NCBI GenBank assembly: GCA_001770815.1
Contig: MESD01000078.1
Location: forward strand, 1 to 40,068
DNA: 40,068 bases
DNA from: Burkholderiales bacterium RIFCSPHIGHO2_12_FULL_69_20
GTDB lineage: Bacteria; Pseudomonadota; Gammaproteobacteria; Burkholderiales; Burkholderiaceae_C
Direction: 5' to 3'
Part shown: piece after piece, positions 29,054 through 38,238 of the stretch
Layout of the letters: every line of letters begins with the position of its first letter
Position numbering within the stretch: position 1 is the stretch's first letter
Translations under genes and position numbers: made by a program
Notes under the pieces: generated by a model
What the model saw: the letters and a program-made list of their open reading frames with translations, nothing else
What the model was told of the DNA's origin: nothing
Databases searched by the model: none

Positions 29054-29949
29054 TCACCCCCGCTTTCGACGCCTGGGTGCGCGACGAACTGGTGCGCGTC
29101 GAGCAGGCGCTGTCACGCTGGGTGCCAGCCGAGGCACCGGCCGGGCTGGGCGAGGCCATGCGCTATGGCGTGCTCGACGGCGGCAAGCGGCTGCGTCCGC
29201 TGCTGGTGCGCGCGGCCTGCGAGGCGGTGGCCGGTGACCTGGCCGCGGCACTGCGCGCGGCGGTGGCGGTCGAGCTGATCCACGCCTATTCGCTGGTGCA
29301 CGACGACATGCCCTGCATGGACAACGACGTGCTGCGCCGCGGCAAGCCCACGGTGCATGTGCAGTTCGGCGAGGCCGGCGCGATGCTGGCCGGCGACGCG
29401 ATGCAGGCGCTGGCCTTCGAGGTGCTGACGCCCGAAGACCTGCCCGACGAGGTGATGGCGCCGCAACTGCAGGCGCGGCTGTGCGGCCTGCTGGCGCGCG
29501 CCGCGGGCCATGCCGGCATGGCCGGTGGCCAGGCCATCGACCTGGCGGCCACCGGCAAGCCGCTGGACGAAGCCTGCCTGCGCGACATGCACCGCCGCAA
29601 GACCGGCGCGCTGCTGCAGGCCAGCGTGCTGATGGGCGCGGCCACCGGGCCCTGCGATCCCGCGTGCTGGTCGGCGCTCAGCGATTTTGGTGCGGCGCTG
29701 GGCCTGGCCTTCCAGATCGTCGACGACATCCTCGACGTGACCCAGGCTTCCGACAAGCTGGGCAAGACCGCCGGCAAGGACCTGCACGCCAACAAGCCCA
29801 CCTATGTCACCGTGCTGGGCCTGCCCGAGGCCCGCCGCCAGGCCACGGCGCTGCACCAGCAGGCCTTGCAGGCCCTGGCCCGCGGCCAGCTGGCCGACGC
29901 CGGCCATCTGCGCCTGCTGGCCGACATGGTGGTCGACCGAGACAGCTGA
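29050..29949 (+). CDS. ispA: Farnesyl diphosphate synthase (polyprenyl synthetase)
   Basis: IspA condenses IPP with DMAPP and GPP to farnesyl diphosphate. The 299-residue all-alpha protein has the two Asp-rich magnesium motifs, DDMPCMD at 85-91 and DDILD at 225-229. GGKRLRP near residue 45 binds IPP, and HRRKTGALL is the conserved mid segment. The ATG at 29050 lies in the xseB stop. The 2-residue insert between the aspartates of the first motif is the normal form for bacterial FPP synthases. It is followed by dxs after 10 bases. Confidence 0.95.
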   Translation: MITPAFDAWVRDELVRVEQALSRWVPAEAPAGLGEAMRYGVLDGGKRLRPLLVRAACEAVAGDLAAALRAAVAVELIHAYSLVHDDMPCMDNDVLRRGKPTVHVQFGEAGAMLAGDAMQALAFEVLTPEDLPDEVMAPQLQARLCGLLARAAGHAGMAGGQAIDLAATGKPLDEACLRDMHRRKTGALLQASVLMGAATGPCDPACWSALSDFGAALGLAFQIVDDILDVTQASDKLGKTAGKDLHANKPTYVTVLGLPEARRQATALHQQALQALARGQLADAGHLRLLADMVVDRDS

Positions 29950-29959
29950 AAGCCCCCGA

Positions 29960-31873
29960 ATGCCCCAATCCCTGCTGAACACCCTGAACGAGCCGGCCGA
30001 TCTGCGCCGGCTGTCGCGCGGCGAGCTGGGCCGCCTGGCCAACGAGCTGCGCGATTTCGTGATCAACAGCGTCAGCAAGACCGGTGGCCACCTGTCGTCC
30101 AACCTGGGCACGGTCGAGTTGACGATCGCGCTGCATTACGTCTTCAACACGCCCTACGACCGCATCGTCTGGGACGTGGGCCACCAGACCTACCCGCACA
30201 AGATCCTCACCGGCCGGCGCGACCAGATGGGCACGCTCAAGCAACTGGGCGGCATCAGCGGCTTTCCGCGCCGCGCCGAGAGCGAGTACGACACCTTCGG
30301 CACCGGGCATTCGTCGACCTCGATCTCGGCGGCGCTGGGCATGGCCCATGCCGCGCGCCTCAAGGGCGAGCACCGGCGTGCGGTGGCGGTGATCGGCGAC
30401 GGCGCGCTCACCGGTGGCATGGCCTTCGAGGCGCTGAACCACGGCGGCGCGGCCAATGGCGCCGGCCCGGCCGACGTGCTGGTGATCCTCAACGACAACG
30501 ACATGTCGATCAGCCCGCCGGTGGGCGCGCTCAACAAGCACCTGGCGCGGCTGATGAGCGGCAATTTCTACTCGGCCGCGCGTGAGGGCGCCAAGAGCGT
30601 GCTGAAGAACACGCCGCTCTATGAGTTCGCCCGCCGCTTCGAGGAGCACACCAAGGGCATGGTCGTGCCCGGCACCATCTTCGAGGAGCTGGGCTTCACC
30701 TACGTCGGCCCGATCGACGGCCACGACCTCGACGCGCTGATCCCCACGTTGGAGAACCTGCGCGACAAGAAGGGCCCGCAGTTTCTGCACGTGGTCACCA
30801 AGAAGGGCTATGGCTACAAGCTGGCCGAGAACGACCCGATCGGCTACCACGGCCCGGCCAAGTTCGACCCCAGCGTGGGGCTCACCAAACCCTCGGCGGT
30901 GCCCAAGATCACCTTCACACAGGTGTTCGGCCAGTGGCTGTGCGACATGGCCGCCGCCGATGAGCGCCTGGTGGGCATCACCCCGGCGATGCGCGAGGGC
31001 TCGGGCATGGTCGAGTTCGAGCAGCGCTTTCCGCGCCGTTACCACGACGTGGGCATTGCCGAGCAGCATGCGGTCACCTTCGCCGCCGGCCTGGCCTGCG
31101 AGGGGCTCAAGCCGGTGGTGGCGATCTACTCCACCTTCCTGCAGCGTGGTTACGACCAGTTGATCCACGATGTGGCGCTGCAGAACCTGCCAGTGGTGTT
31201 TGCGCTCGACCGCGCCGGCATCGTGGGGGCTGACGGCGCCACCCATGCCGGCGCCTACGACATCGCCTACCTGCGCTGCATTCCCAACCTGGGCGTGATC
31301 ACGCCGTCCGACGAGGACGAATGCCGCAAGGCGCTGACCACCGCGTTCCGGCGCGACCACCCGGTGGCCGTGCGCTACCCGCGCGGCGCCGGCATCGGCA
31401 AGGCCACCGACCCGGCGCTGACCACCTTGCCCTGGGGCCAGGGCGAGATCCGCCGCCAGGCGTCGGTGGTGCCGGGTGCCGGCCGGCGCATCGCGATCCT
31501 GGCCTTCGGCACCGTGCTGCACCCGGCGCTGGCCGCCGCCGAGGCGCTGGACGCCACGGTGGCCAACATGCGCTTTGCCAAGCCGATCGACGCGGCGCTG
31601 GTGATCGAGCTGGCACGTTGCCACGACGCGCTGGTCACGATCGAGGAAGGTTGCGTGGCGGGCGGCGCGGGCAGCGCGGTGGGCGAATGCCTGGCCGCCG
31701 CGGGGCTGAGCCTGCCGCTGCTGCAGCTGGGCCTGCCCGACGAGTTCATCGAACACGGCGATCCGGTCAAGCTGCTGGCCATGCTGGGGCTGGACGCGGC
31801 GGGCATCGAGGCGGCGATCCGCAAACGCTTTCCCGCGCCGCTGTCGCTGGTCAAGCCCGCGATCAACGATTGA
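29960..31873 (+). CDS. dxs: 1-deoxy-D-xylulose-5-phosphate synthase
   Basis: Dxs joins pyruvate and glyceraldehyde 3-phosphate with thiamine diphosphate, the first step of the MEP isoprenoid pathway. The 637-residue protein is full length. The thiamine diphosphate motif begins at GDG 146-148 ([15 protein letters not shown]) and ends with LNDNDMSIS. The catalytic Glu is E368 in VGIAEQHAV. The [14 protein letters not shown] and [14 protein letters not shown] segments are intact. The ATG at 29960 gives [15 protein letters not shown], the usual start. With ispA it supplies precursors for quinones, carotenoids and other isoprenoids. Confidence 0.97.
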   Translation: MPQSLLNTLNEPADLRRLSRGELGRLANELRDFVINSVSKTGGHLSSNLGTVELTIALHYVFNTPYDRIVWDVGHQTYPHKILTGRRDQMGTLKQLGGISGFPRRAESEYDTFGTGHSSTSISAALGMAHAARLKGEHRRAVAVIGDGALTGGMAFEALNHGGAANGAGPADVLVILNDNDMSISPPVGALNKHLARLMSGNFYSAAREGAKSVLKNTPLYEFARRFEEHTKGMVVPGTIFEELGFTYVGPIDGHDLDALIPTLENLRDKKGPQFLHVVTKKGYGYKLAENDPIGYHGPAKFDPSVGLTKPSAVPKITFTQVFGQWLCDMAAADERLVGITPAMREGSGMVEFEQRFPRRYHDVGIAEQHAVTFAAGLACEGLKPVVAIYSTFLQRGYDQLIHDVALQNLPVVFALDRAGIVGADGATHAGAYDIAYLRCIPNLGVITPSDEDECRKALTTAFRRDHPVAVRYPRGAGIGKATDPALTTLPWGQGEIRRQASVVPGAGRRIAILAFGTVLHPALAAAEALDATVANMRFAKPIDAALVIELARCHDALVTIEEGCVAGGAGSAVGECLAAAGLSLPLLQLGLPDEFIEHGDPVKLLAMLGLDAAGIEAAIRKRFPAPLSLVKPAIND

Positions 31874-31909
31874 CCGGTCTGTGCGCCAGTCGCCGGGGCC
31901 CCTGACACC

Positions 31910-33151
31910 ATGAGCCTGGCCCCCGGTCTGATCGACGTGCAGGTGCACGATGCGTTGGCCATGCGCAACGCGGGGGCCGACCTGCTGCAACTGGCGCTGA
32001 TGGACGCGCGCAACCGCACGCTGGGCTGGCTGTCGGCCTTCGACGATCTGCAGTTTTCCAGCAGCTTCGACGGCTTCGATCCACCGTGGTGGCTGGCGGG
32101 GCGGGCGGCCTGGTTTCAGGAGTTCTGGGTGGCGCGCCATGTGCAGCGTGGCCGCGGCGAGTTGGCCGATCCCACCGGGCTGCGGCTGGCGTCGGTGCAT
32201 CCCCGTGCCGATGCCTGGTTCGATCCGCAGGCCAGCACCCGGGCCCAGCGCTGGCAGCGCCGCACGCCCAATGCCCAGGTGCTGCGCCAGTACCTGGCCG
32301 ATACGCTGGACACCACGCTCGAGCTGCTCGACAAGGCCGAATCCGACGATGCCGCGCTGCACGTCTACCGCCTGGCGCTGTACCACGAAGACCGGCTGGG
32401 CGAGGCGCTGGCGGTGCTGGTGCAGGCGCTCGACCTGGCACCCGAGCGGCAGCAGGCGCTGATCGAGCGCGGCCTGTGGCCGGCGCTGCCCGGCCGGGGC
32501 CGGCGCGAGGCGATGGTGCTGGGCGGCCAGCGGCTGATCCTGGGCTCGCCACGCGGTGGCTTCGTGCCCGAGGCCGAGCGCTGGGCGCACGAGGTGGCCG
32601 TGGCCGAATTCGAGATCGACGCGCAGCCGGTGTGCTGGGCGCAGTTTGCCGAGTTTGTCGAGGACGGCGGCTACGACGAGCGCCGCTGGTGGACCGAGGC
32701 CGGCTGGGAGATGCTGGACGCCACCGCCCGCCGCGCGCCGCGCTACGTGGAGCAGGTGTCGGGGGGCGTGCTGGCACGCCGACAGGGCCGGCTGCAGCGG
32801 CTGCCGGGGCAGCAGGCGGTGCTGCATGTCAGCGCCCACGAGGCCGAGGCCTGGTGCTGCTGGGCCGGCCGGCGGCTGCCCGCCGAGGCCGAGTGGGAGC
32901 TGGCTGCCACGCAGGCGGCCTCGCGCGGTTTTGCCTGGGGCGAGGTGGCCGAGTGGGTGGCGGGCCGGGCGCGGCCTTATCCGGGCGGGTCGGCGGTGCC
33001 GGCCCTGGCCACCGCCGAAGAACCGGCCCAGCGTGTGCTGCGCGGGGCCTCAGCCTGGGGCAGTGCGCGCCTGCGGCATGCGCGCGCAAGGCAGTTCGTC
33101 GCCGCGGGGCGGGACGATCGGTTCGTCGGCTTTCGCAGCTGCCTCATTTAG
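31910..33151 (+). CDS. EgtB/SUMF1-like protein with a degraded iron site
   Basis: This 413-residue protein has the two-part layout of the ergothioneine-type sulfoxide synthases: an N-terminal DinB-like helical domain (about 1-180) and a C-terminal formylglycine-generating-enzyme-like domain (about 200-413). The C-terminal domain shows VCWAQFAEFVEDGGYDERRWW, AWCCWAGRRLPAEAEWELAA and FVGFRSCL. In EgtB-like enzymes three His hold the iron, one in a W..GH..WF segment and two in HxxxH. Here the first is R65 (AGRAAWFQEFW) and the HxxxH is H159-EDR-L163, so only one ligand remains. Catalysis as in EgtB is therefore doubtful. No EgtD methyltransferase is nearby. It may be co-transcribed with dxs. Confidence 0.78.
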   Translation: MSLAPGLIDVQVHDALAMRNAGADLLQLALMDARNRTLGWLSAFDDLQFSSSFDGFDPPWWLAGRAAWFQEFWVARHVQRGRGELADPTGLRLASVHPRADAWFDPQASTRAQRWQRRTPNAQVLRQYLADTLDTTLELLDKAESDDAALHVYRLALYHEDRLGEALAVLVQALDLAPERQQALIERGLWPALPGRGRREAMVLGGQRLILGSPRGGFVPEAERWAHEVAVAEFEIDAQPVCWAQFAEFVEDGGYDERRWWTEAGWEMLDATARRAPRYVEQVSGGVLARRQGRLQRLPGQQAVLHVSAHEAEAWCCWAGRRLPAEAEWELAATQAASRGFAWGEVAEWVAGRARPYPGGSAVPALATAEEPAQRVLRGASAWGSARLRHARARQFVAAGRDDRFVGFRSCLI

Positions 33152-33152
33152 G

Positions 33153-33252
33153 CCCACCCCCGAAGCGCCTGCGGCGCTCCCCCTCAAGGGGGCGACGCCA
33201 GTGGCCCGGCGGAGCCGGTTCCACGGCGTCCACTTGGTCAAGTCTGATCTGG
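33153..33252 (+). repeat. Dispersed palindromic intergenic element, copy B
   Basis: This starts 1 base after the stop of the EgtB-like gene. It has the same layout as copy A at 10726: CCCACCCC, a GCGCCTGCGGCGC-type inverted stretch, the hairpin CCCCCT-CA-AGGGGG (33179-33192), then a GC-rich tail ending CTTGGTCAAGTCT, comparable to CTTGGCAAATCT in copy A. It fills most of the gap between the convergent EgtB-like and response-regulator genes and could act as a terminator. Confidence 0.65.
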
Positions 33253-33290
33253 CCACGGGCGTATGGCGCGCGGCCACGTCGGTAGACCGC

Positions 33291-33923
33291 CTACTTTTCG
33301 ACCAGGCCTTCGCGCACGGCCAGCCGCACCAGCGAGGTGACGCCGCTGACGCCCAGCTTGGCCATCACCCGGCTGCGGTAGGTGTCCACCGTCTTGGGCG
33401 ACAGGTGCAGCTGGCCGCCGATGGCGGCACTGCTCAGGCCGTTGACGACCATCGTGACGATCTGGCGCTCACGCGGCGACAGCAGCGAAAACGGATCGGC
33501 TGGCGTGTCGTGGGTCAGCGCCTGCAGGGCCAGGTCGGCCACTTGCGGGCCGAAGAATCGGCGGCCGTTGGCCACGGTCTCGATGGCCAGCAGCAACTCG
33601 GCCGCACCGGCGTCCTTCAGCACATAACCCGAGGCCCCGAGGCGCACCGCCTCGGCCACGTCGCGTGGCTGGGCCGACATCGTCAGCACCACCGCCTTGA
33701 CCGATGAACCGCGGCGCTTCAACTCATGCAGCACCTCGAAACCCGAGCGCTCGCCCAGCCCCAGGTCGAGCAGCATCACCTGGGCCTGCAGTTGTTGTGC
33801 CTCCACAACGGCCTGGGTCGGATCGCCGCTGGCGCCGACCACCTGATGCCCGGCTGTTTCCAGCAGGGCGTGCAGGCCGTCACGCAGGATGAGTTGATCG
33901 TCGACCAAATAAACCCGCGTCAT
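33291..33923 (-). CDS. NarL/FixJ-type response regulator
   Basis: This is a two-domain DNA-binding response regulator of 210 residues. The receiver has the acidic pair D8-D9, the phosphoacceptor D53 (MLLDLGLGE), the Thr in VVLTMSA and the Lys in LKDAG. The output domain is LuxR-like, with LSPRERQIVTMVVNGLSSAAIGGQLHLSPKTVDTYRSRVMAKLGV. The ATG at 33923 begins MTRVYLVDDQ. No sensor kinase is in the window. It is divergent from the PqqU-like receptor operon. NarL-type regulators such as ExaE and AgmR control PQQ alcohol dehydrogenases in pseudomonads, so control of the adjacent quinoprotein genes is a reasonable inference. Confidence 0.92.
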   Translation of the reverse strand: MTRVYLVDDQLILRDGLHALLETAGHQVVGASGDPTQAVVEAQQLQAQVMLLDLGLGERSGFEVLHELKRRGSSVKAVVLTMSAQPRDVAEAVRLGASGYVLKDAGAAELLLAIETVANGRRFFGPQVADLALQALTHDTPADPFSLLSPRERQIVTMVVNGLSSAAIGGQLHLSPKTVDTYRSRVMAKLGVSGVTSLVRLAVREGLVEK

Positions 33924-34197
33924 GCAGGGGGTGCTTTCGCTGGTTGGCGCGTGTGGGGCGTCTGGGTTGGATGGGTCATGGAACTCCCTGAAGATTCTGC
34001 GGCTTGTGGCGCCACTTGACGCGACGATAACAAATGACATCGGGCGTCTGATCCGATTTGCAGCAGTGGCCGGGAAAACGCGGGCTTGGTGACCGCCCGG
34101 CCAGACGGTCTGATGCAGCATCTTGGGGTGGTGCGGGTCGACACGTTGGTCGCGCCCGGCACTGCTCCCCCCTGTTGCCTGACCTCCGAGACCCCTG
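33924..34197. promoter_or_regulatory. Divergent control region between response regulator and PqqU-like receptor
   Basis: This 274-base gap must hold the promoters of both divergent genes. A perfect 10-base palindrome GTGGCGCCAC lies at 34006-34015 and is followed at once by TTGACG (34016-34021), a possible -35 on the + strand, in an AT-richer stretch (GATAACAAATGACAT). No convincing -10 at the right distance was found. The palindrome is a candidate binding site for the adjacent regulator. Nothing else was recognised. Confidence 0.4.
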
Positions 34198-36303
34198 ATG
34201 AGTTCAATGTTGCTGACGCGATCGACCCTGTCCCTGGCCTGCATCACGCTGCTGTCGTCGGCGGCCTGGGCCCAGGCCGCCGACGTGGTGATCACCGGAT
34301 CGGCCCGCGCCCAGCGCGTGCTGGATGCACCGTTTGCCATCACCGCGATCGATGCCACGGCCCTGCGCGACGCCGGGCCGATGGTCAACCTGTCGGAGGT
34401 GATGGCCCAGGTACCCGGCGTGGTGGTGAACAACCGCAACAACTATGCGCAAGATCTGCAGATCAGCTCGCGCGGCTTCGGCGCGCGAGCGGCCTTCGGC
34501 GTGCGGGGGCTGCGGCTGTATGCCGACGGCATCCCCGCCACCATGCCCGACGGGCAGGGCCAGGTGGCCCACTTCGACCTGGCGGGTGCGCAGCGCATCG
34601 AGGTGCTGCGCGGGCCGTTCTCGGTGCTGTACGGATCCAACTCGGGCGGCGTGATCGCCTTGTTCACCGCGCCGGTGAAAGCGGGCGTGGCCGAGGTCGG
34701 GCTGGACGTCGGCAGCTTCGGCCTGCGCCAGGGCCGCATCAGCGTGGCCGCGCCGCTGGGCCAGGTGGCCGGCGGTGCGCTGGACCTGCGCGCCAGCCTG
34801 GGCAGGATGGACCTCGACGGTTTCCGGCCGCAGAGTGCCGCCGATCGCCAACTGGGCCATGTGCGGCTGGGCTGGCAAGGTGGGCGCGACGCGCTGACGG
34901 TGCAGTTGTCCGACCATGAGCAGTCGGCGCAGGATCCGCTGGGGCTCACGGCCGCGCAGTTTGCCGCCGACCCCCGGCAGACCACGCCGCAGGCGCTGCA
35001 GTACAACACCCGCAAGACCATTGCCCAGACCCAGGGCGGCGTGAACTGGCGCCACCAGTTTGCCGGCGAGGGCGCGTTGCGCGAGTCGTCGGTGACGCTC
35101 TACCAGGGCACGCGCGCGGTGACGCAGTGGCAGTCGATTCCGAGCTTTGTGCAGGTTGACGAACGCCGTCCGGGCGGCGTGGTCGACTTCGATCGGGATT
35201 ACGGCGGTGTCGAGGGCAAGCTGTCGCTGCTGCTGGGTGCCACCGATCTGGCCGTGGGGCTGAGCGTCGAGACCCAGCAGGATGACCGCCGCGGTTTCGA
35301 GAACTTTCTGCCCGGCCCGCCGGCGGTGCTGGGCGTGACCGGCCGCCAGCGCCGTGACGAAACCAATCGCGCCACCACGACCGAGGGTTTTGTACAGGCG
35401 CAGATGCCGGTGGCCGAGCGCCTGACCGTCACCGGCGGGCTGCGTGGCGGGCGCGTCGAGATGAGCACCCATGACCGCTACATCGTTGGACTCAACGGCG
35501 ACGACTCGGGTGAGCTGTCGTATTCGTTTGTCAATCCGGTGCTGGGCCTGCGCTGGGCGGTGTCGCCGGGCTGGGTGGTGCATGCCAGCGCCGCGCGCGG
35601 CTTCGAGTCGCCGACGCTGGGTGAACTGGCCTACCGAGCCGATGGCGCCGGTGGCTTCAACGTCGATCTGCAGCCCCAGAAGAGCCGGCAGATCGAGCTG
35701 GGCAGCAAGTGGCGCGGCGGCGGGCTGTCGGTCGACGCGGCGGTGTTCGCCGTCAACACCGACAACGAGATCGGCGTGCTGTCCAACATCGACGGTCGGT
35801 CGGTCTTCCAGAGCGTGGGCCGCACCCAGCGCCGGGGTGCCGAACTGGCGCTGGGCTGGGCGATCAACAGCCGGCTGCGCCTGCAGGCCGCCGCCGCCTG
35901 GCTGGACGCCGAGTACCGCGACGCCTTCGGTCCGACCACCGCCCGGGTGCAGCCCGGCAACCAGTTGCCGGGCACCCAGCGCAGCAGCGCCTGGGCACAG
36001 GCCGCGTGGCAGCCCGGCGTGGTGCCCGGTGAGTTTGCGCTGGAGTGGCGTGCCGTGGCCAGCACCGCCGCCAACGATGTCAACACCGCGTCAGCGCCCG
36101 GCTACGCGCTGGCGCACCTGCGCTGGCGTGCCCAGTTCAAGCTGGGCCCGACCGATGCCCTGGAGGTGTTGGCCCGGGTGGACAACCTGTTCGATCGGGT
36201 GCACGCTGGCAGCGTGATCGTCAACGACGGCAACCAGCGTTTCTTCGAGCCGGGCGCACCGCGCAACGGCCTGCTGTCGGTGCGCTGGCAGCACCGCTGG
36301 TAA
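34198..36303 (+). CDS. pqqU: TonB-dependent outer-membrane receptor, PqqU (YncD)-like
   Basis: This is a 701-residue outer-membrane receptor, probably importing pyrroloquinoline quinone. A signal peptide ends near AWAQA, followed by the TonB box DVVITGS at 29-35, the plug domain, and a beta-barrel ending in Trp. It shares long stretches with what I recall of E. coli YncD/PqqU: NNYAQDLQIS, the segment DGIPATMPDGQGQ, RIEVLRGPFSVLYGSNSGGV, NTRKTIAQTQGGV, GDDSGELSY, ARGFESPTLGELAYRADG, RRGAELA and VDNLFDRVHAGSVIVND. E. coli PqqU is a TonB-driven PQQ importer. The link is strengthened by the quinoprotein dehydrogenase two genes further on. It lies 21 bases before the SoxYZ-like gene. TonB/ExbBD are not in the window. 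Confidence 0.82.
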   Translation: MSSMLLTRSTLSLACITLLSSAAWAQAADVVITGSARAQRVLDAPFAITAIDATALRDAGPMVNLSEVMAQVPGVVVNNRNNYAQDLQISSRGFGARAAFGVRGLRLYADGIPATMPDGQGQVAHFDLAGAQRIEVLRGPFSVLYGSNSGGVIALFTAPVKAGVAEVGLDVGSFGLRQGRISVAAPLGQVAGGALDLRASLGRMDLDGFRPQSAADRQLGHVRLGWQGGRDALTVQLSDHEQSAQDPLGLTAAQFAADPRQTTPQALQYNTRKTIAQTQGGVNWRHQFAGEGALRESSVTLYQGTRAVTQWQSIPSFVQVDERRPGGVVDFDRDYGGVEGKLSLLLGATDLAVGLSVETQQDDRRGFENFLPGPPAVLGVTGRQRRDETNRATTTEGFVQAQMPVAERLTVTGGLRGGRVEMSTHDRYIVGLNGDDSGELSYSFVNPVLGLRWAVSPGWVVHASAARGFESPTLGELAYRADGAGGFNVDLQPQKSRQIELGSKWRGGGLSVDAAVFAVNTDNEIGVLSNIDGRSVFQSVGRTQRRGAELALGWAINSRLRLQAAAAWLDAEYRDAFGPTTARVQPGNQLPGTQRSSAWAQAAWQPGVVPGEFALEWRAVASTAANDVNTASAPGYALAHLRWRAQFKLGPTDALEVLARVDNLFDRVHAGSVIVNDGNQRFFEPGAPRNGLLSVRWQHRW

Positions 36304-36324
36304 GACCTGCTGCGCCCACCTCCC

Positions 36325-37128
36325 ATGCAACGTCGCTTCATCCTGCTGGCCGCCCTGTGCGGGGGACTTGTCACCCCGGCGCGGGCGGCCGCGCCCGACC
36401 CCGACCCCTTCGACGGTGATCCCTTCAAGTCCTACCAATGGGTCGACCTGAAGAAGGCGTTTCTCGGCGCCCAGGCGCGGGTGCAGTTCGACCCCCGCGT
36501 GAAGGTGCAAGGCCCGGCTTTTGCCGAAGACCCGATGAACGTGCCCATCACCGTGTCGGCCGATCTGGCGGGCGTGCAGCGGCTGATCGTGCTGGTCGAT
36601 CGCAACCCGATCCGCAAGGTGCTGGAGCTGCAGCCGCTGGCGGCGCAGCCGGGGGTGAGCTTTCGCTTCAAGCTGGAGCAGGCCTCGCCGGTGCGCGCGC
36701 TGGCCCAGACGGCCGATGGCGTGTGGCATGTGGGCGGCACCTGGGTGGATTCGTCGGGCGGCGGCTGCACGGTGGCCGGCGCCACCCGCGCCGACGGCAG
36801 CTGGACGCAGACGCTGGGGCAGGTCAGCGGCCGGGTCTTTGCCTCCGGCCTGCCGACATCCGCCAACGCAGGTGACAGCGCCGCGCGGCTGCGGGTGCGG
36901 ATCATGCATCCCATGGACACCGGGCTGGTCAACGGCATCCCGGCGTTCTTCGTCAGCAAGCTCAGCGTGCGCGATGGCGCCGACCGCGAGTTGCTGCGCA
37001 TCCAGACCTTCGAGCCGGTCAGCGAGAACCCGGTGTTCAGCTTCGACTTTGCCAAGGCGCCCCCCGGGCCGCTGCGCATCGTGGGCGTGGACAACAACGG
37101 CAACCGCATCCTGAGCACCATCGAATGA
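36325..37128 (+). CDS. Quinoprotein dehydrogenase-associated SoxYZ-like carrier protein
   Basis: This 267-residue exported protein fuses SoxY-like and SoxZ-like domains. It has a signal peptide (about 1-22, cleaved near ARA). The SoxY-like half (about 35-155) ends in SSGGGCTVAG. C148 is the only Cys of the mature protein and sits where SoxY carries its substrate-bearing cysteine arm, although here the arm is internal. The SoxZ-like half (about 160-267) has RVRIMHPMDTGLVNG, the family's HPMxTG motif. Such fusions are known next to PQQ dehydrogenases and are named as carriers by analogy; the actual cargo is unknown. It shares 4 bases with the next gene and is probably in the PqqU-like operon. 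Confidence 0.85.
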   Translation: MQRRFILLAALCGGLVTPARAAAPDPDPFDGDPFKSYQWVDLKKAFLGAQARVQFDPRVKVQGPAFAEDPMNVPITVSADLAGVQRLIVLVDRNPIRKVLELQPLAAQPGVSFRFKLEQASPVRALAQTADGVWHVGGTWVDSSGGGCTVAGATRADGSWTQTLGQVSGRVFASGLPTSANAGDSAARLRVRIMHPMDTGLVNGIPAFFVSKLSVRDGADRELLRIQTFEPVSENPVFSFDFAKAPPGPLRIVGVDNNGNRILSTIE

Positions 37129-38120
37129 AGCACATCGCCCCCCTGTCCGGTGCGCTGGCCCTGATCGGCGGTTTGCTGTTCGCACCAGCGTCGCCGCCGG
37201 TGTCAGCACAGGGCCAGGCTGTGGCGCCGGTGGTCAACGTCACGCGGCTCGACTACGGCCTGAGGGCGCGTGCCTTGGCCGATGGGGTCTACGTGGTAGC
37301 AGGCGCCAACGCCGACTTCTCGGTGGCCAACGGCTGCAACATCATCAACACCGGCTTCATCACCACCGGCGCCGGGGTGCTGGTGATCAACACCGGCACC
37401 AGCCGGCTGTATGGCGAGCAGTTGCGCGCGCTGATCGCCCGCACCACCCACGAGCCGGTGGTGCAGGTGCTGCACCTGAACCTGCACCCCGATTACTTCC
37501 TCGGCAACCAGGCCTTTGCCGACGTGCCCATCGTCGCCACGGCGGCCACCCGCGCCGGCATGCAGCGCGAGGCCAAGAGCTACGAGGACAACCTCTACCG
37601 CCTCTGCGGCGACTGGATGAAGGGCACCGAGGCCCGCTTGCCCACGCAGACCATCGGCGCCGGCCCGCTGCGCATCGGCCAGCGTGAATTCGAACTGCGC
37701 GAGTACAACGGCCACACCGCCAGTGACCTGGTGCTGATCGACAAGGCCAGCGGCGTGGCCTTCGTCGGTGGCCTGGTCTTTGCCGACCGTGTGCCCACCA
37801 CGCCGCATGCCGACCCCAGCGCCTGGCTGCGCACGCTGGATGCGCTGGCCGGCCTGAAACTGGGCACGGTGGTGCCCAGCCACGGCCCGGTGCACGAGGG
37901 CCAGCGCGGCCTGCAGCAGACGCGTGACTTCCTGCAGTGGCTGGACGGCAGCTTCACGCGCTGGGCCGCCCAGGGCTGGGAGATGAACGAGGTGCTGCGC
38001 GCCAAGCCGCCCGAGCCCTTTGCGCGCTGGGCCGCCTGGCCGGCCGAATACACCCGCAATGTGGCCCACCTCTATGCGCGTTATGAGCGCGCTGCGCTGC
38101 AGCGCGGCAAACCGCCCTGA
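37125..38120 (+). CDS. Metallo-beta-lactamase-fold protein, quinoprotein relay (SoxH-related) type, with altered metal site
   Basis: This 331-residue exported hydrolase-fold protein belongs to the SoxH-related group found with PQQ dehydrogenases. A signal peptide ends near VSA. The first metal motif, normally HxHxDH, reads N119-L-H121-P-D123-Y124 (LNLHPDYFLGNQAF), so two His are replaced. H197 (NGHTASDL) and H253 (SHGPV) keep two later ligand positions, while the bridging Asp of GD(L/V)F is Gly216 (VGGLVFADR). At most part of a zinc site remains. Whether this is the norm for the subfamily I cannot tell. It starts in the stop of the SoxYZ-like gene, which suggests the two act together. Confidence 0.82.
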   Translation: MKHIAPLSGALALIGGLLFAPASPPVSAQGQAVAPVVNVTRLDYGLRARALADGVYVVAGANADFSVANGCNIINTGFITTGAGVLVINTGTSRLYGEQLRALIARTTHEPVVQVLHLNLHPDYFLGNQAFADVPIVATAATRAGMQREAKSYEDNLYRLCGDWMKGTEARLPTQTIGAGPLRIGQREFELREYNGHTASDLVLIDKASGVAFVGGLVFADRVPTTPHADPSAWLRTLDALAGLKLGTVVPSHGPVHEGQRGLQQTRDFLQWLDGSFTRWAAQGWEMNEVLRAKPPEPFARWAAWPAEYTRNVAHLYARYERAALQRGKPP

Positions 38121-38238
38121 CGCGCCATGCAGCGCCATGAAGCGCCGTTGCGTCACCCGGCCTTGCCCGCTGTGCAAAGCTGGAACACCCGGGCCCGGGC
38201 TTACCCTGGAATCGAAGCCCTTGTCGTCGCCATGGACG

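Noticed and set aside
29807-32839. Open frame of 1010 codons on the - strand
   Set aside because: It is antisense to ispA, dxs and the EgtB-like gene and has the same Arg/His/Gln-rich composition. The + strand genes have clear catalytic motifs.
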